DNA of 64,000 bases from Spisula solida (lineage: Eukaryota; Mollusca; Bivalvia; Venerida; Mactridae), in the NCBI GenBank assembly GCA_947247005.1, contig OX365952.1:47100722-47164721 (forward strand). Reading direction: 5' to 3'. How positions within the stretch are numbered: the stretch's first letter is position 1; each line of letters begins with the position of its first letter. The translations under genes and the position numbers were made by a program. Below are positions 11,101 through 22,765 of this stretch, piece by piece. The notes beneath the pieces were generated by a model, which was not told where the DNA came from, did not search any database, and saw only the letters and a list, made by a program, of their open reading frames with translations.

Positions 11101-14100
11101 CTGGTAAAGTAAGATAAACGCTCAGAATCAGAATGATGTTATGGTTAGAAAACAATCGACATGCCAGATACAAGATTGTCGCACATACGTATACATGTGA
11201 ATTCAAACGCAAGTGAACATCAAAAAATAAAACGATACTAAGATCGAAGATTGTCATTTGTCGGTTAACGTTTCGCCGTATTTATCACCAATATCAACTA
11301 CATGTAGTATGACTGACACCATATCATGTAGAGGACATGACCATAGAGACTGTCAATGATGAATAACACCAACAGTACAGAGAATTTGACTTGATCCCCG
11401 ACCTTCAGTAGGCATAATTTAACAGCTGATATCTTTTTTGTCTATATCTTTAGCCTGGCCCGAAGACGCTCGCAGTATAATACAAACACAAATCAAAAGC
11501 CTAGGTCCCACTGAGCATTTTTTGCCACGGTCATGTACTCCAGATGGAAATTAATGAGCTTCGGTTGACATCCGAAAAAGGGTCCTTGTGGGTTAGGGGA
11601 AGCTTCGGGGAAGTCACGAAACAATTGGTAAAATCTGGAGGAAATGTGATTAATCGGGAGGCATCGGGAGAACTCTCGATGTCTTCCCGACTTCATGCGC
11701 CGGTCCAACTGCCTCGAGGATGTACGGTCGATTAAAGTAAAGAGGTTCCCCAATGTCTGAGGGAAGCTCCCCGACATGTTGGATAAGCTTCGGGAAGTAT
11801 TGCGACATTTATAATGGAATCGCTAGTACATCGGGAATTTCCAATGCATGACGCTAAAGCGTAGGTCCCACTGAGGAATTTCACATCGGCGATGTTCTTC
11901 CAGTTTCTTCCGATACCATCCGATTCATCAACTTTCTTCCGATATTATACACAGTCTCATGACTTCCACGAAGCCTCTCCTAGACCACGAGGAACCTGCT
12001 CCCGATGTCATAATAGCTCATTAATTTTAATCGGGAGTACATCGCCGAGGCAAGAAATGCACAGTGGTACCTAGGCTTAAGCAAATACGGTGAACGTCGT
12101 ACTATCCCTGTAGGATGTAAAACTTACCCTGTCTCGCTCACTACAAGCTTATGTTGCAAGTTGTAGGATGTAAAACTTACCCTGTCTCGCTCACTACAAG
12201 CTTATGTTGCAAGCTGTAGGATGTAAAACTTACCCTGTCTCGCTCACTACAAGCTTATGTTGCAAGCTGAAGGATGTAAAACTTACCCTGTCTCGCTCAC
12301 TACAAGCTTATATTGCAAGCTGAAGGTTGTAAAACTTACCCTGTCTCGCTCACTACAAGCTTATGTTGCAAGCTGTAGGATGTGAAACTTACCCTGTCTC
12401 GCTCACTACAAGCTTATGTTGCAAGCTGAAGGATGTAAAACTTACTCTGTCTCGCTCACTACAAGCTCGTGTTGCAAGCTGAAGGATGTAAAACTTACTC
12501 TGTCTCGCTCACTACAAGCTCGTGTTGCAAGTTTTTGTTGTTCGTCCTTTGCGCGCGACAATCTTCTTGCTTCGTCCAGTATCTTATTCATCTCCACTTG
12601 AACATCGGGAGGCACGTCAGATAGACGTTTGCGAATGTCATTGTTTTCACTAAGTAGTGTTTTAACGTAAGCGTCTCTTTGATTGTTGTACTCCTGCCAG
12701 CGCTTGTTCATATCCGTGATCTATAGTAGTAGGAATTTATTGGTTAAACGTCAAACATGAAGTAATACAAGTTTCTGACGACTCAAACCGCATTTTTCAT
12801 TTGTGTGCGGGGTTGAGGCCGTTAGTACATTAAATGATTTTGCTTAAATCTATCAGCCATGGAATAGATTCAGACACTTCTGACGATACCGGTGGCAATC
12901 ATAACCTAACCGATACATATATAAAATAATACATAAATGGGTATATCATCGGAAAATAAAGTTGTTATTATTATTATATTATATTTCGCAAAACGGTTCT
13001 CCCTTTGGGTTCATATCGTTAGCCGCTACAGACATGCAAGTCTACAGATAGACGTGTTCTATGACAGTCGGTTCCATAGAAAGACATATTTACAGAAATC
13101 ACGTCGATATAGTGACGTGTCCATAGAGACAATAGAGAGGTTGCGAAATTCAACGTGTACGTGTACGTGGATACTATTTTGGGGTATTACGTCATCCAGG
13201 TATGTGTACTTTCTACAAGTCACGGACGTGTGTCAGACGAGAATGTAATGTGTACAATGTCACACAGGTATGCGTATGCACGGGAAACACCAGATTTAAT
13301 CGCCCGTAGTCACATTGAGTTTATATAAACACACATTATCGATTCACGAAGAAACCCTGATACAACTGTCATGTGGTTTTACACGCATACGTTGCGTTTC
13401 GCAAGCAAATTTTAATGGCAACGTGTACTTATACATGTTATGATGTACGGGTAGCTACACGTACACGTAGTCGTACATGTTCGCATCGCAACCTCTCTAA
13501 TCATATTCACTGATGGACGTGTCCAAACACAGCCGTGTCCGTAGATAGGCGTCTCCATAAAATGACAGAAATCATCAAATTTCTTTGAAAACGAATACCG
13601 GGTACAAGTTCTAGAATCCGGACAAGAAGCATTTTCTGTAATTACTATGTAATTATATCGTTTATCTGTATCGATTTTGATGACCCACGTACATGTATGA
13701 ATAAAACAGGAAGAATTTTACGACATAACATAGGCCTATTAAACATAGATACAGTTGGATCGCATTAACTACTTTTAAAGTCAAATACCTCTTTCAATTT
13801 TTGTTTGAGTGACGAAACCTCTTCAGCAGAAGTACTTGCTTGGCCGCCGTCTTTAATACACTGTAAATCAAAGTTTGTTATGATCAAATACTGACGTACA
13901 TTTCAACAAGACTAAAGTAGATTCTATTTAAGATCCATCATAAAGATAGTAAAATCACGTGATCTCATGAATGATTTATGTCACTAATGACTAATGTCGT
14001 CAAGATGTGTGTCACGTGATTTAAACCACCTGTATTAAGCAGTCAATATACTACATCACGAATGAGCATGTGTATACCAGGCTACAAACGAAACGTCTAC

Positions 14101-17100
14101 AAGAACATATGTAATATATAGAATTAATTTTGAGACTTGAAAAACTCGGTAACAACGAATAATTGTTTTTTTGTAGATGATTAGAAACACCCTTTGTTAC
14201 TTAGAATAAGTTAATAAATATGAAAATATTTACTAGTATTGAGTTCTAGAAGGTACAAAATGAACACTCGTAGGTGTTTCTTTTTTGGTCTGGTAAATTG
14301 GTAATTCACCTGTAATAAACGGTCATTTGTTTTGCTTGGTACATCACTTGACTGGTTGCCTAAGGCAGAGTTAACTGTACACACCGTAAAGGGTAAAAGC
14401 TTTGTTTATTATAGTGTCACCCCTATTGAAAGGGTCAGCCACTTTTGACTTACGAGACACTAGACATCTATACGGAACACTACACATGCATAGATCTAGA
14501 GGAGGGGTGGTGGGGGTCCGGTCGGGTCTGGAACCCATGAAAGTGTGGCAAAAATGGGGTAATCTCATCTAGTTTATACACGAGTTTGAGTATGATCCAA
14601 CTACCCTTATAGAACAAGAGCTGGTCGTACCCCGACAAACAATGCTGGATCCGCGCATGGTAAGGATCAGCAAATGCTGACAGGAATATACCTCAAATAT
14701 AACAAAATACATATCAAATCAAATGGCAATTTAGTCGAACTCAGTCATTAAGAGCAACTTATAGTTTTAAGTGTCCAAATGACGGCCTTATAATTTTATT
14801 GACGAACGTTTTACTAACCGCGTATAAACCAAATCACTGTATGAATTATTGGGATTAAAAACATCTGTCCTTTCCTATCACTGTACGACTTAGTTCAAGA
14901 CTATACAATTCAACGTTTACTCCTTATTGCGATAACCGGAAGTTGACTCGTTTATACACTGTGATTACAGTAACTGTAGTGGGATGAAAATCAACATAGG
15001 TCCCGGCCATGACTAACCGTATATTTAAGGTTCATCGCGCGCTATTATCATTTGAAATAGTATTCATATCGCTCCGGATACCAATCAAATCACAACACTC
15101 CTACAAACATGACTAAATAGCACGTGCACGCCCTGCACTGTATTATTTTCCGCGCGTGACTTACTTCACTTGACAAAATGAATCAGCTAGTCGCTCGTGA
15201 CTTGTTTCACTTTAGTAACAAATAATGAATCAGCTGTTTTCTATGTAGAAAGAAATGATTTATTAATATAATTCAATGCAAGCACCAAGTCATTCATTTA
15301 TTGTATACACGTCAAAATCTAGAACTTTGTCTTCATTTTTCAATGTCACGCGATATTGCAAAATAATGAAAATATGTATTCAAACTTCAGTGTGTGGGAG
15401 TCAGTCCTCAAATAACTTGCCAACGCCCTTTTATACAGTGTATAAACGACTTCCGGTTATCGCAATAAGGTATACACGTTGAATTGTTAAGTCTTACAAT
15501 TAGTCAATAAATATAGTGAGCGGATATCATAGATGCGTTCCTCGCAATAAGTAGTACACGTTGAGTTGTAAAGTCTCCCAATAAGTCATACAGTGACTGG
15601 AAATCACAGATGCTTATGCTCGCAATAAGTCATACAAGTTTAATTTATATTCTCCCAATAAGTCATACAGTAATTTAGTTTATACGCTACGTGTGTATTT
15701 ATAAGTACTGCATTTATGCTTTCATTGTTCTTCGGTAAGCATAAAACGTTACTATATCATAGACTTGTTGCTAACATTTTGTGTTTTTTTATTCTCCAGT
15801 TTCCTGTTCACTATATTATCAATAAATGAATGACAACACCAGGAAGCTCTGCCACTTATACAGCCAGCGAATGAGAGCTAACGAGGAATTTGATTGGTTA
15901 ATAAGTCACACGGAAGTATTCAGTCAATAATGAGGGCTGTTCAAGCATTAACGGTGACTACGAGATACTAACAATGTACAACGTTTAACACACTTTCACT
16001 TAAACGTCCAAGTCAGTATTTAGATGTTCGATAAATAATTTTACCGACAGTTTATGTATTATATTAGGACATTTGGTACGGTTCATTTGAAATGTATAAT
16101 CTAATCTACAAGTCATAAAGAGGGTGAAACGGTGTTTTTACAATTAACGAGCTTGACTAATAATGTTTGGGTGGGCGCATGTATATGACATAGAGTTTTG
16201 CATAATTTGTAACCAGTAATTGCGACTGCAGTTTAACCTCTATAGATCATTTACCCCTTAGGAGCTGCAAATATTGATCGTTGTTTAGAGGTTCTTGCTT
16301 TATAGAGGTTACATTTATATTTTATAATAGATATCGGCTTAGGAAACTTTTGAAGGTTATATTATAGAGAAGTTGTTGCTCGCAATTTTAGGACATTTCA
16401 AGAAGTACATCCCATAACTTTCGTAATGACGTTAACTCTATACACATACATGTACCAATAATTTATCTGTCTAGACTTTTAGGTAAAGTCTACTGAGAAT
16501 TTGACGTGATCCTAGACCTCCTAGTCATATCATTTAACAGCTGATATCTTGTCTATAAGTTTATTAAACCGCTTGTATGTTTTCATAGGCGGAGAGTATC
16601 ACGAAGATGATCTAGGTATAATACAAACAAGAAATATCACTGAATGTGATGAACACCCCCAGAAACTGCTTGACACAGTCAGATATGCACAACTAGACTT
16701 GGTACTGATCAGTCATGCAAAGTTTTGTTGAAATCCAACCATTGGTTGCTGAGAAATAGTGGGGACAAAATGTATAAGTGTACACAAACAAAGGACCATA
16801 TAACTACATTAAATTGATCTGACCAACGTGTGTCGACCATATGCAAAAATAGACTTAGTACTAATCATTCATGCACAGGTTCGTTGAAATCCGACCATTA
16901 GTTACAGAGAAATAGCATGGACAAAATTTATAAGTGTAAAAAACAAAGCGGGCCATAACTACCTTAAAATTTATCCGATCAGCGTGCGCCGACGATATGC
17001 ACAACTAGACTTGGTATTGATTATTCATGCAAAATTCATTGAAATCCGACCAATGGTTACAGAGAAATAGCACGGACCAACCAACAGACCAACCATCCTC

Positions 17101-20100
17101 AAGCATGACTCCAATATAGCCCCCATATACTATTTATCTGGGGGTATAACAAAAATCTAAAGGACCGATATTGCACGATTTGCTCGCGAAAAGTAATATA
17201 CTATTCATGCATAAAGGTCAGGATCACGCCACATTCTCCGTGTTATTTAATAACGATTATAGATAAAGAGTGTAATTTGAACACTAATAATGGACGAAAC
17301 TACGTGACAGTTATAACTTGTTTGTAGATTGTTATTGTCACCCGGAAGTTTTAAACAACTTGTCATAAGCCGTGGCCCAGTTCTGTCAAAAGCAAATTGT
17401 AAATTTGCCAACACGAATCATTTATCTATTCATTTATATGTACGATGAATCTACATGTACCAGCTGGGCCGGTATACCAGGTAGGACGATAACGGATCTA
17501 CCAATCGTGCAATCACATATACGTAGAATTTAAATTCTCCAACCGGGATATGAGACGCTTTGTTGTTTTTTGGTGCAGAGCAGGAAGTAGTTAGTCAATC
17601 ATCGGTACCCTCTGTTGTTTTGGTGTTAAGTAGGAAGAGGTTACAAATGTAGTAAATGACTGGCAACGATGGTTGAGCTACTAGACGGGATCCGTACTGA
17701 CAGCCAATGAGTGAGCTACCAGACAAAGTCCGTACTGACATAGCCATTGTGTGAGGTACCAGAAAAGGTCCGTACTGACATAGCCATTGTGTGAGGTACC
17801 AGGCAAGGTCCGTACTGACAGCCATTGTGTGAGGTACCAGGCAAGGTCCGTACTGACATATCCATTGTGTGAGGTACCAGGCAATGTCCGTACTGACATA
17901 GCCATTGTGTGAGGTACCAGACAAAGTCCGTACTGACATAGCCATTGTGTGAGGTACCAGACAAAGTCCGTACTGACATAGCCATTGTGTGAGGTACCAG
18001 ACAAGGTCCGTACTGACATAGCCATTGTGTGAGGTACCAGACAAAGTCCGTACTGACATAGCCATTGTGTGAGGTACCAGACAAGGTCCGTACTGACATA
18101 GCCATTGTGTGAGGTACCAGACAAGGTCCGTACTGACATAGCTATTGTGTGAGGTACCAGACAGGGTCCGTACTGACATGGCCATTGCATGAGCTACCAG
18201 ACAAGGTCCGTACTGACAGCCATTGAGTGAGCTACCAAATAGGGTCCGTACTGACAGTCATTGAGTGAGCTACCAGATAGGGTCCGTACTGACATGACCG
18301 GTATGTGAGCTGCCAGACAGGGTCCGTACTGACATGACCGGTATGTGAGCTACCAGATAGGGTCCGTACTGACATAGTTATTGAGTGAGCTGTCAGACAG
18401 GGTCCGTACTGACATGACCGGTATGTGAGCTGCCAGACAGGGTCCGTACTGACATGACCGGTATGTGAGCTACCAGATAGGGTCCGTACTGACATAGTTA
18501 TTGAGTGAGCTGTCAGACAGGGTCCGTACTGACATGACCGGTACGTGAGCTACCAGATAGGGTCCGTACTGACATGACCGGTATGTAAGCGGTCAGACAG
18601 GGCCCGTACGGACATGACCAGTATGTGAGCTGTCAGACAGGGCCCGTACTGACATGACCCGTACGTGAGCTGCAAGACATGGTCCGTATTGACAGAACCG
18701 GTGATGAGCTGCCAGACAGTGCCCGTACTGACATGACCCGTACGTGAGCTGCCAGACAGGGCCCGTACTGACATGACCGGTATGTGAGCTGCAAGACAGG
18801 GCCCGTACTGACATGACCGGTATGTAAGCTGTCAGACAGGGCCCGTACGGACATGACCAGTATGTGAGCTGCCAGACAGGGCCCGTACTGACATGACCCG
18901 TACGTGAGCTGCCAGACAGGGCCCGTACTGACATGTCCGGTATGTGAGCTGCCAGACAGGACCCGTACTGACATGACCCGTACGTGAGCTGCCAGACAGG
19001 GCCCGTACTGACATGACCCGTACGTGAGCTGCCAGACAGGGCCCGTACTGACATGACCCGTACGTGAGCTGCCATACAGGGCCCGTACTGACATGACCGG
19101 TATGTAAGCTGTCAGACAGGGCCCGTACTGACATGACCGGTATGTGAGCTGCCAGACAGGTCCGTACTGACATGACCGGTATGTAAGCTGCCAGACAGGG
19201 TCCGTACTGACATGACCCGTACGTGAGCTGCCAGACAGGGTCCGTACTGACATGACCAGTATGTGAGCTTCCAGACAGGCTCCGTACTGACATGACACGT
19301 ACGTGAGCTGCCAGACAGGGTCCGTACTGGCATGACCGGTATGTAAGCGGTCAGACAGGGTCCGTACTGACATGACCGGTATGTAAGCTGCCAGACAGGG
19401 TCCGTACTGACATGAGCCGTACGTGAGCTGCCAGACAGGGTCCGTACTGACATGACCGGTATGTGAGCTGCCAGACAGGGCCCGAACTGACATGACCCGT
19501 ACGTGACCTGCAAGACAGGGTCCGTATTGACAGAACCGGTGATGAGCTGCCAGACAGGACCCGTACTGACATGACCGGTATGTGAGCTGCAAGACAGGGT
19601 CCGTACTGACATGACCGGTATGTGAGCTGCCAGACATGGTCCGTATTGACAGAACCGGTGATGAGCTGCCAGACATGGTCCGTATTGACAGAACCGGTGA
19701 TGAGCTGCCAGACAGGGTCCGTATTGACAGAACCGGTATGTGAGCTGCCAGACAGGGTCTGTACTGACATGACGCGTACGTGAGCTGCCAGACATGGTCC
19801 GTATTGACAGAACCGGTAATGAGCTGCCAGACATGGTCCGTATTGACAGAACCTGTGATGAGCTGCCAGACAGGGTCCGTATTGACAGAACCGGTGATGA
19901 GCTGCCAGACATGGTCCGTACTGACATGACCAGTGATGAGCGGCCAGACATGGTCCGTACTGACATGACCGGTGATGAGCTGCCAGACAGAGTCCGTACT
20001 AAAATGACTGGTGTATGAGCTTCCAGACAGGGTCCGTACTAAAATGACTGGTGTATGAGCTTCCAGACAGGGTCCGTACTAAAATGACTGGTGTATGAGC

Positions 20101-21968
20101 TTCCAGACAGGGTCCGTACTAAACAGGCCGACAGGGAAGGCAGCACTCATTTAGAAACAGTGTTTAAGCTGCGTTATTTGCATGAGATATGCCCCGGTCA
20201 AAATGACAAATAATGAGATTTGAAGACTTTCGATTGACTTTTGATGATTTATACAACTTACCGGTTTTAATGTGGCCTGGACGAGTTTATCTGAGGTCTG
20301 TCCTTGATCTAACAATCTCTTGGCTAGTTCCTGACATTGTTTGGCGACGTCTTCCAGTTGTTTCTGTAGCACGTGCGTCTCCTCGGATAGGTTTGAGCAT
20401 AATGTATCACGTGACGACAATTCACGGTGCATGTGGTTCAGTTTTTCACGTAGTTCGTTAATTGTTTTGTCTTTTTCATTATCAGAAGCATGAATCACTT
20501 GTTCTAACTCAGCATATCGTGACTGTTGATTCGTCAAATACAACCTGAGCTCTGAACATTCCTTGCCAGACTCTTCATATTTCTGCAAACAAATTCAACG
20601 CAAACATATTGTAACGTTATCACTATTCAAAACTCGTCAACACAGACATTATCGCAGTATCACTAACTGTGAATATAAACCTGGTACAGCGTTTGAAATA
20701 GTCTTTAAATTATGTGTAACCATGGATATCCGCTTATGTGCTATCTCCGGAAATTAACAATATACACTCGATGACTTTAAAAACGCCTTACCTGACACAA
20801 AAACCAAATATCGGTTAAAGTATTTATTTGATTGAAAATCCAATTGCGCATGCGTATTAATTGCTATTTCCGACATATAATTCAAATTGGCAAATTCAAA
20901 TTATTATCTTATCCCTTTGAACATGTTGAAATGAGGTATAGGTTGGTGCGAGCGTAAAAATAAACCAGCATTATGCAAACATGCAGATACATGCAACAGC
21001 ATAGTGCTTTAATACAAAGATAGCAGCAGATTTAGCTCAGTGGTAACGCACTGGGCTGTCAATCCAGAGGTCGTGGGTTCAATCCCTGGCATCGGAACTT
21101 GACATTTCTGAAATATTTATAATATTTCCCGCTATATCTGGCGTGTGGTATGCAAAGTATCTGGAAGTGCCAGGAAGCTGTGTATCGGTGCTATACACCG
21201 GGCACATTAAAGAACCAGGCTGTCTATTCGTAATAAGAGCTAGGCGCACATCTGCAGCGCCGGACATGCCTGTATCTAATGTTTCTCTCTCCCTTCAGGG
21301 GCTTTCTCTCAGTATGTCCCTCTGGTCAGATCATGCTGTATCTGCACTGGTAGAGGATGCACCTGCGCCCCTGTGGCTGCAACATGGGTAAAGTGCCTTT
21401 GAACGTGCGTTCGCATGAAAAGGGCGCTATATAAATCTGGTATATTTATTTATTTTATTTAGAAAAATTCAATTTATGTAAGTTAACTATGGAGTTTTGT
21501 AGCCCTTACCTGTTGTAGTTTTGCATATTCCTCTGGGTCTCCAGATTTCGACTTTACAATATTGCGTAATCTCTGATTTTCACGGGTTAAATTATCTAAC
21601 ATAGTCTTTGAAGGACCCGGTATATATTGTTCACCTTCGTGGGGGTGTATGTCACTCGACAAGCCATGTGCTTCTAAACGACTTTGTAAAGTTCTTATAG
21701 TAGCGTCATATAATATGCATCTTTTCTGTAAAGACGCGGCCTCTTGTTTCGACTCCTGTAACAATTTAGATACGGTTTCCGTGCTTTCCTTTTTAAGTTT
21801 ATACGACTGGTTTTCCTCCTGTAATTTCTGCACAAGAATTCTAAAATGTTCCACCTTTTCTCTGTAATGGTCCCGCTCTACTTCCGGGTTGAGACTTGAA
21901 CCTGATGAACTAACCAAGGAGCGGGGATATTGCGCAACCGCTGACTGGCGAAGTGCTAGGTCCGACAT
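8162..21968 (-). CDS. TNIP/ABIN-NEMO-like ubiquitin-binding coiled-coil protein, 8 exons
   Basis: Exons (minus): 21968-21510, 20582-20262, 14351-14310, 13860-13789, 12720-12499, 11100-10864, 10420-10331 and 8572-8162. All introns are GT-AG and phase 0, giving about 617 residues. Almost all of exons 1-6 predicts as coiled coil. Residues 413-434 hold a UBAN-type ubiquitin-binding motif with the core DFESERKDRER. The Asp-Phe pair matches the residue whose mutation abolishes ubiquitin binding in ABIN1 and NEMO, and DRER is the ABIN form. MNKRW at the start of exon 5 resembles ABIN homology domain 1. The C-terminus is a C2HC zinc finger (Cys593, Cys596, His611, Cys615), as in NEMO and optineurin. 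In vertebrates such proteins bind linear or K63 polyubiquitin and tune NF-kB and cell-death signalling; a similar cytosolic innate-immune role is inferred. Exon 3 is the least certain. An AATAAA on the minus strand at 7700-7705 may end the transcript. Confidence 0.82.
8573..10330. other. intron 7 of the TNIP-like gene
   Basis: AT-rich sequence with no recognised element. Short open frames at 8606-8800 and 9155-9349 have no domain and look like chance. Confidence 0.4.
10530..10740. repeat. dispersed AGGTCA-type repeat fragment
   Basis: This intronic stretch contains TTTGACCT motifs and phrases such as AAGCAAGATTGGTCAATGCA and GGTCCGGACCAACTTCAA, which match, inverted or direct, the larger tandem repeat at about 51850-52660. 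It is a single degraded unit. Confidence 0.55.
11497..12079. mobile_element. two adjacent MITEs of the CCTAGGTCCCACTGAG family
   Basis: The right-hand copy, 11857-12079 (223 bp), is complete, from AAGCGTAGGTCCCACTGAG to GTGGTACCTAGGCTT. The left part, 11497-11856, starts with the same terminal repeat and has related internal sequence (CATCGGGA, GAAGCTTCGGG), but its right terminus is not clear. Other copies lie at 26752-26978, 42460-42823 and 48534-48754. The whole block lies in the intron between exons 5 and 6 of the TNIP-like gene. Confidence 0.7.
12111..12535. repeat. 53-bp minisatellite carrying an exon end and its splice donor
   Basis: Eight units of 53 bp run up to and into exon 5 of the TNIP-like gene. 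Each unit, read on the minus strand, contains the last 30 or so bases of the exon (CGAGCTTGTAGTGAGCGAGA or close variants) followed by a donor of the form CAG-GTAAGT or CAGA-GTAAGT. The two units nearest the exon share ACTCTG and CTCG variants not found in the others, so they look recently homogenised. Only the donor at 12498-12497 keeps the reading frame. Confidence 0.85.
13134..13499. mobile_element. MITE with GAGAGGTTGCGA ends, copy 1
   Basis: It starts TAGAGAGGTTGCGAAA and ends TCGCAACCTCTCTA, with further inverted similarity inside around CGTGTACGTGTA and TACACGTACACG. The outer TA on both sides fits a Tc1/mariner-type target duplication. The second copy is at 35818-36421. It lies in an intron of the TNIP-like gene and has no coding capacity. 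Confidence 0.75.
14310..14351 (-). CDS. 14-codon microexon of the TNIP-like gene (candidate)
   Basis: Read on the minus strand, CCAG precedes 42 bases coding SSDVPSKTNDRLLQ, followed by the donor GTGAAT. Both ends are phase 0, so inclusion or skipping keeps the frame. The polypyrimidine tract is weak, and another AG upstream would give a 50-base exon that breaks the frame. It might be alternatively spliced or not an exon at all. Confidence 0.5.
14866..15535. repeat. foldback repeat with arms of about 100 bp
   Basis: The left arm (about 14866-14964) reads TATACAATTCAACG, then CTTATTGCGATAACCGGAAG and GTTTATACACTGT. The right arm (about 15436-15535) is its inverse complement. Beyond the right arm, up to about 15670, CAATAAGTCATACAGTGACT-like segments repeat. 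Related single arms lie at 22620-22765 and 42840-43030. Confidence 0.6.
16494..17255. repeat. dispersed repeat with an internal 156-bp triplication
   Basis: The outer parts (GAATTTGACGTGATCC..., and ACCGATATTGCACGATTT near 17160) match repeats at about 36470-36720 and 44130-44640, and partly 11376-11480. The middle (about 16660-17090) holds three units about 156 bp apart, marked by GTTGAAATCC, GACCATTGGTTACAGAGAAA or close variants. It lies in the large intron 2 of the TNIP-like gene. Confidence 0.6.
17686..20125. repeat. 40-bp minisatellite, about 61 units
   Basis: The unit is of the form GTCCGTACTGACATGACCGG followed by TATGTGAGCTGCCAGACAGG. Blocks of variants follow one another: CATTGTGTGAGGTACC units (17700-18230), a mixed block with a 120-bp higher-order repeat (18231-18560; bases 18361-18420 equal 18481-18540), GCCCGTACTG and GTCCGTACTG units (18560-19980), and a short AAAATGACTGGTGTATGAGC block (19990-20125). 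All frames are open over long distances because the unit lacks stops, so the long open frames here are not genes. It sits in intron 2 of the TNIP-like gene, ending 137 bases from the downstream edge of exon 2. Confidence 0.93.
21022..21460 (+). repeat. tRNA-derived SINE with long body
   Basis: The head has an A box (TTAGCTCAGTGGTAACGC), a loop with GTC in the anticodon position, and a B box (GGGTTCAATCCC). The body contains GGTGCTATACACCGGGCACA, and the tail AAAAGGGCGCTATATAAATC runs into a TTTATT-rich end. It lies in intron 1 of the TNIP-like gene in the antisense direction and makes up about half of that intron. Confidence 0.8.
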
Positions 21969-22146
21969 GATTCCACTCCTTCCCGCAATATTATGATAGT
22001 GTGTGTGCGTATACTAGTATGTATGTCACTGTAAAAAATGAAGAAAATGCATTTTATTCGTTGAATTGTTCCAATGAAAAATGAACAAAGATCACAGGAA
22101 TTTGAAATTCTACCCATAACTTACCATAGCAGTAGATCCATTCAAA

Positions 22147-22390
22147 ATCGATGGCTTAGATTTAGAAAGTCCTTAAACGTTTTATAAGACACGTGTATAT
22201 TTGAAATCTGCATCTCAGTGCGCTTCTTACTAGCCTATTTTCATGAAGAATCGGAAGTGGTCATGTTGACCAAATTTAAGTTTAGACAGTTTGTTTTACC
22301 GAAATTAAAGAGTAGTTTTCTGACAGTTTTTTCTTGTTTTCTCAAAATATCGATTTTGTACTTTCGACCTTCTTATTCTAAGCCAACGAA
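22147..22390. mobile_element. MITE of the ATCGCTGGCTTAGAA family, copy 2
   Basis: The ends are ATCGATGGCTTAGATTTAGA and TTCTTATTCTAAGCCAACGA. The interior shares TTTCATGAA and GTGGTCATGTTGACCAAA with the copies at 7823 and 33073. It lies about 180 bases upstream of the TNIP-like start codon. Confidence 0.7.
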
Positions 22391-22619
22391 TTATATCATT
22401 ACCAGAAATGCAACGCATTCTCCCGTATAAAATGGAATCCCCCGTAGCAAATGCCAACCAAGTCAAATTCTTGAGCATAGACCCTTAATATTGAATACCA
22501 TCCTTGCATATTTAAACCAAGGATTCCACCATATATCTAAATAAAACGGATACCATGACATACCGAACAACCTAAATCAAAACGGACCACCTGATAATAT
22601 AGTTTCACCGTTATGCTCG

Positions 22620-22765
22620 TTAACACAGCGTAAACACCTTATCACTGTATGACTTATTGGGAGTAAAAGCATCTGTGATTTCCAGTCACTGTATGCCTTA
22701 TTTGGGAGACTATACAATTCAACGTGTATGACTTATTAAGTAAACTCGTTAATACACTGTCAATG
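22620..22765. repeat. dispersed repeat related to the 14866-15535 foldback
   Basis: It contains TCACTGTATGACTTATTGGG, CATCTGTGATTTCCAGTCAC and TATACAATTCAACGTG, as in the foldback in intron 2. Confidence 0.5.

Noticed and set aside
17595..19966. Open frames of 129-347 codons over the 40-bp array
   Set aside because: All are products of a stop-free unit read in several frames; there is no start context, domain or splice support.
21022..21097. Functional tRNA gene
   Set aside because: It has A and B boxes but continues into a SINE body and tail, and the stems do not all pair. The same holds for the tRNA-like heads near 4957-5030, 25186-25260, 40380-40460, 44490-44559 and 49920-49995.
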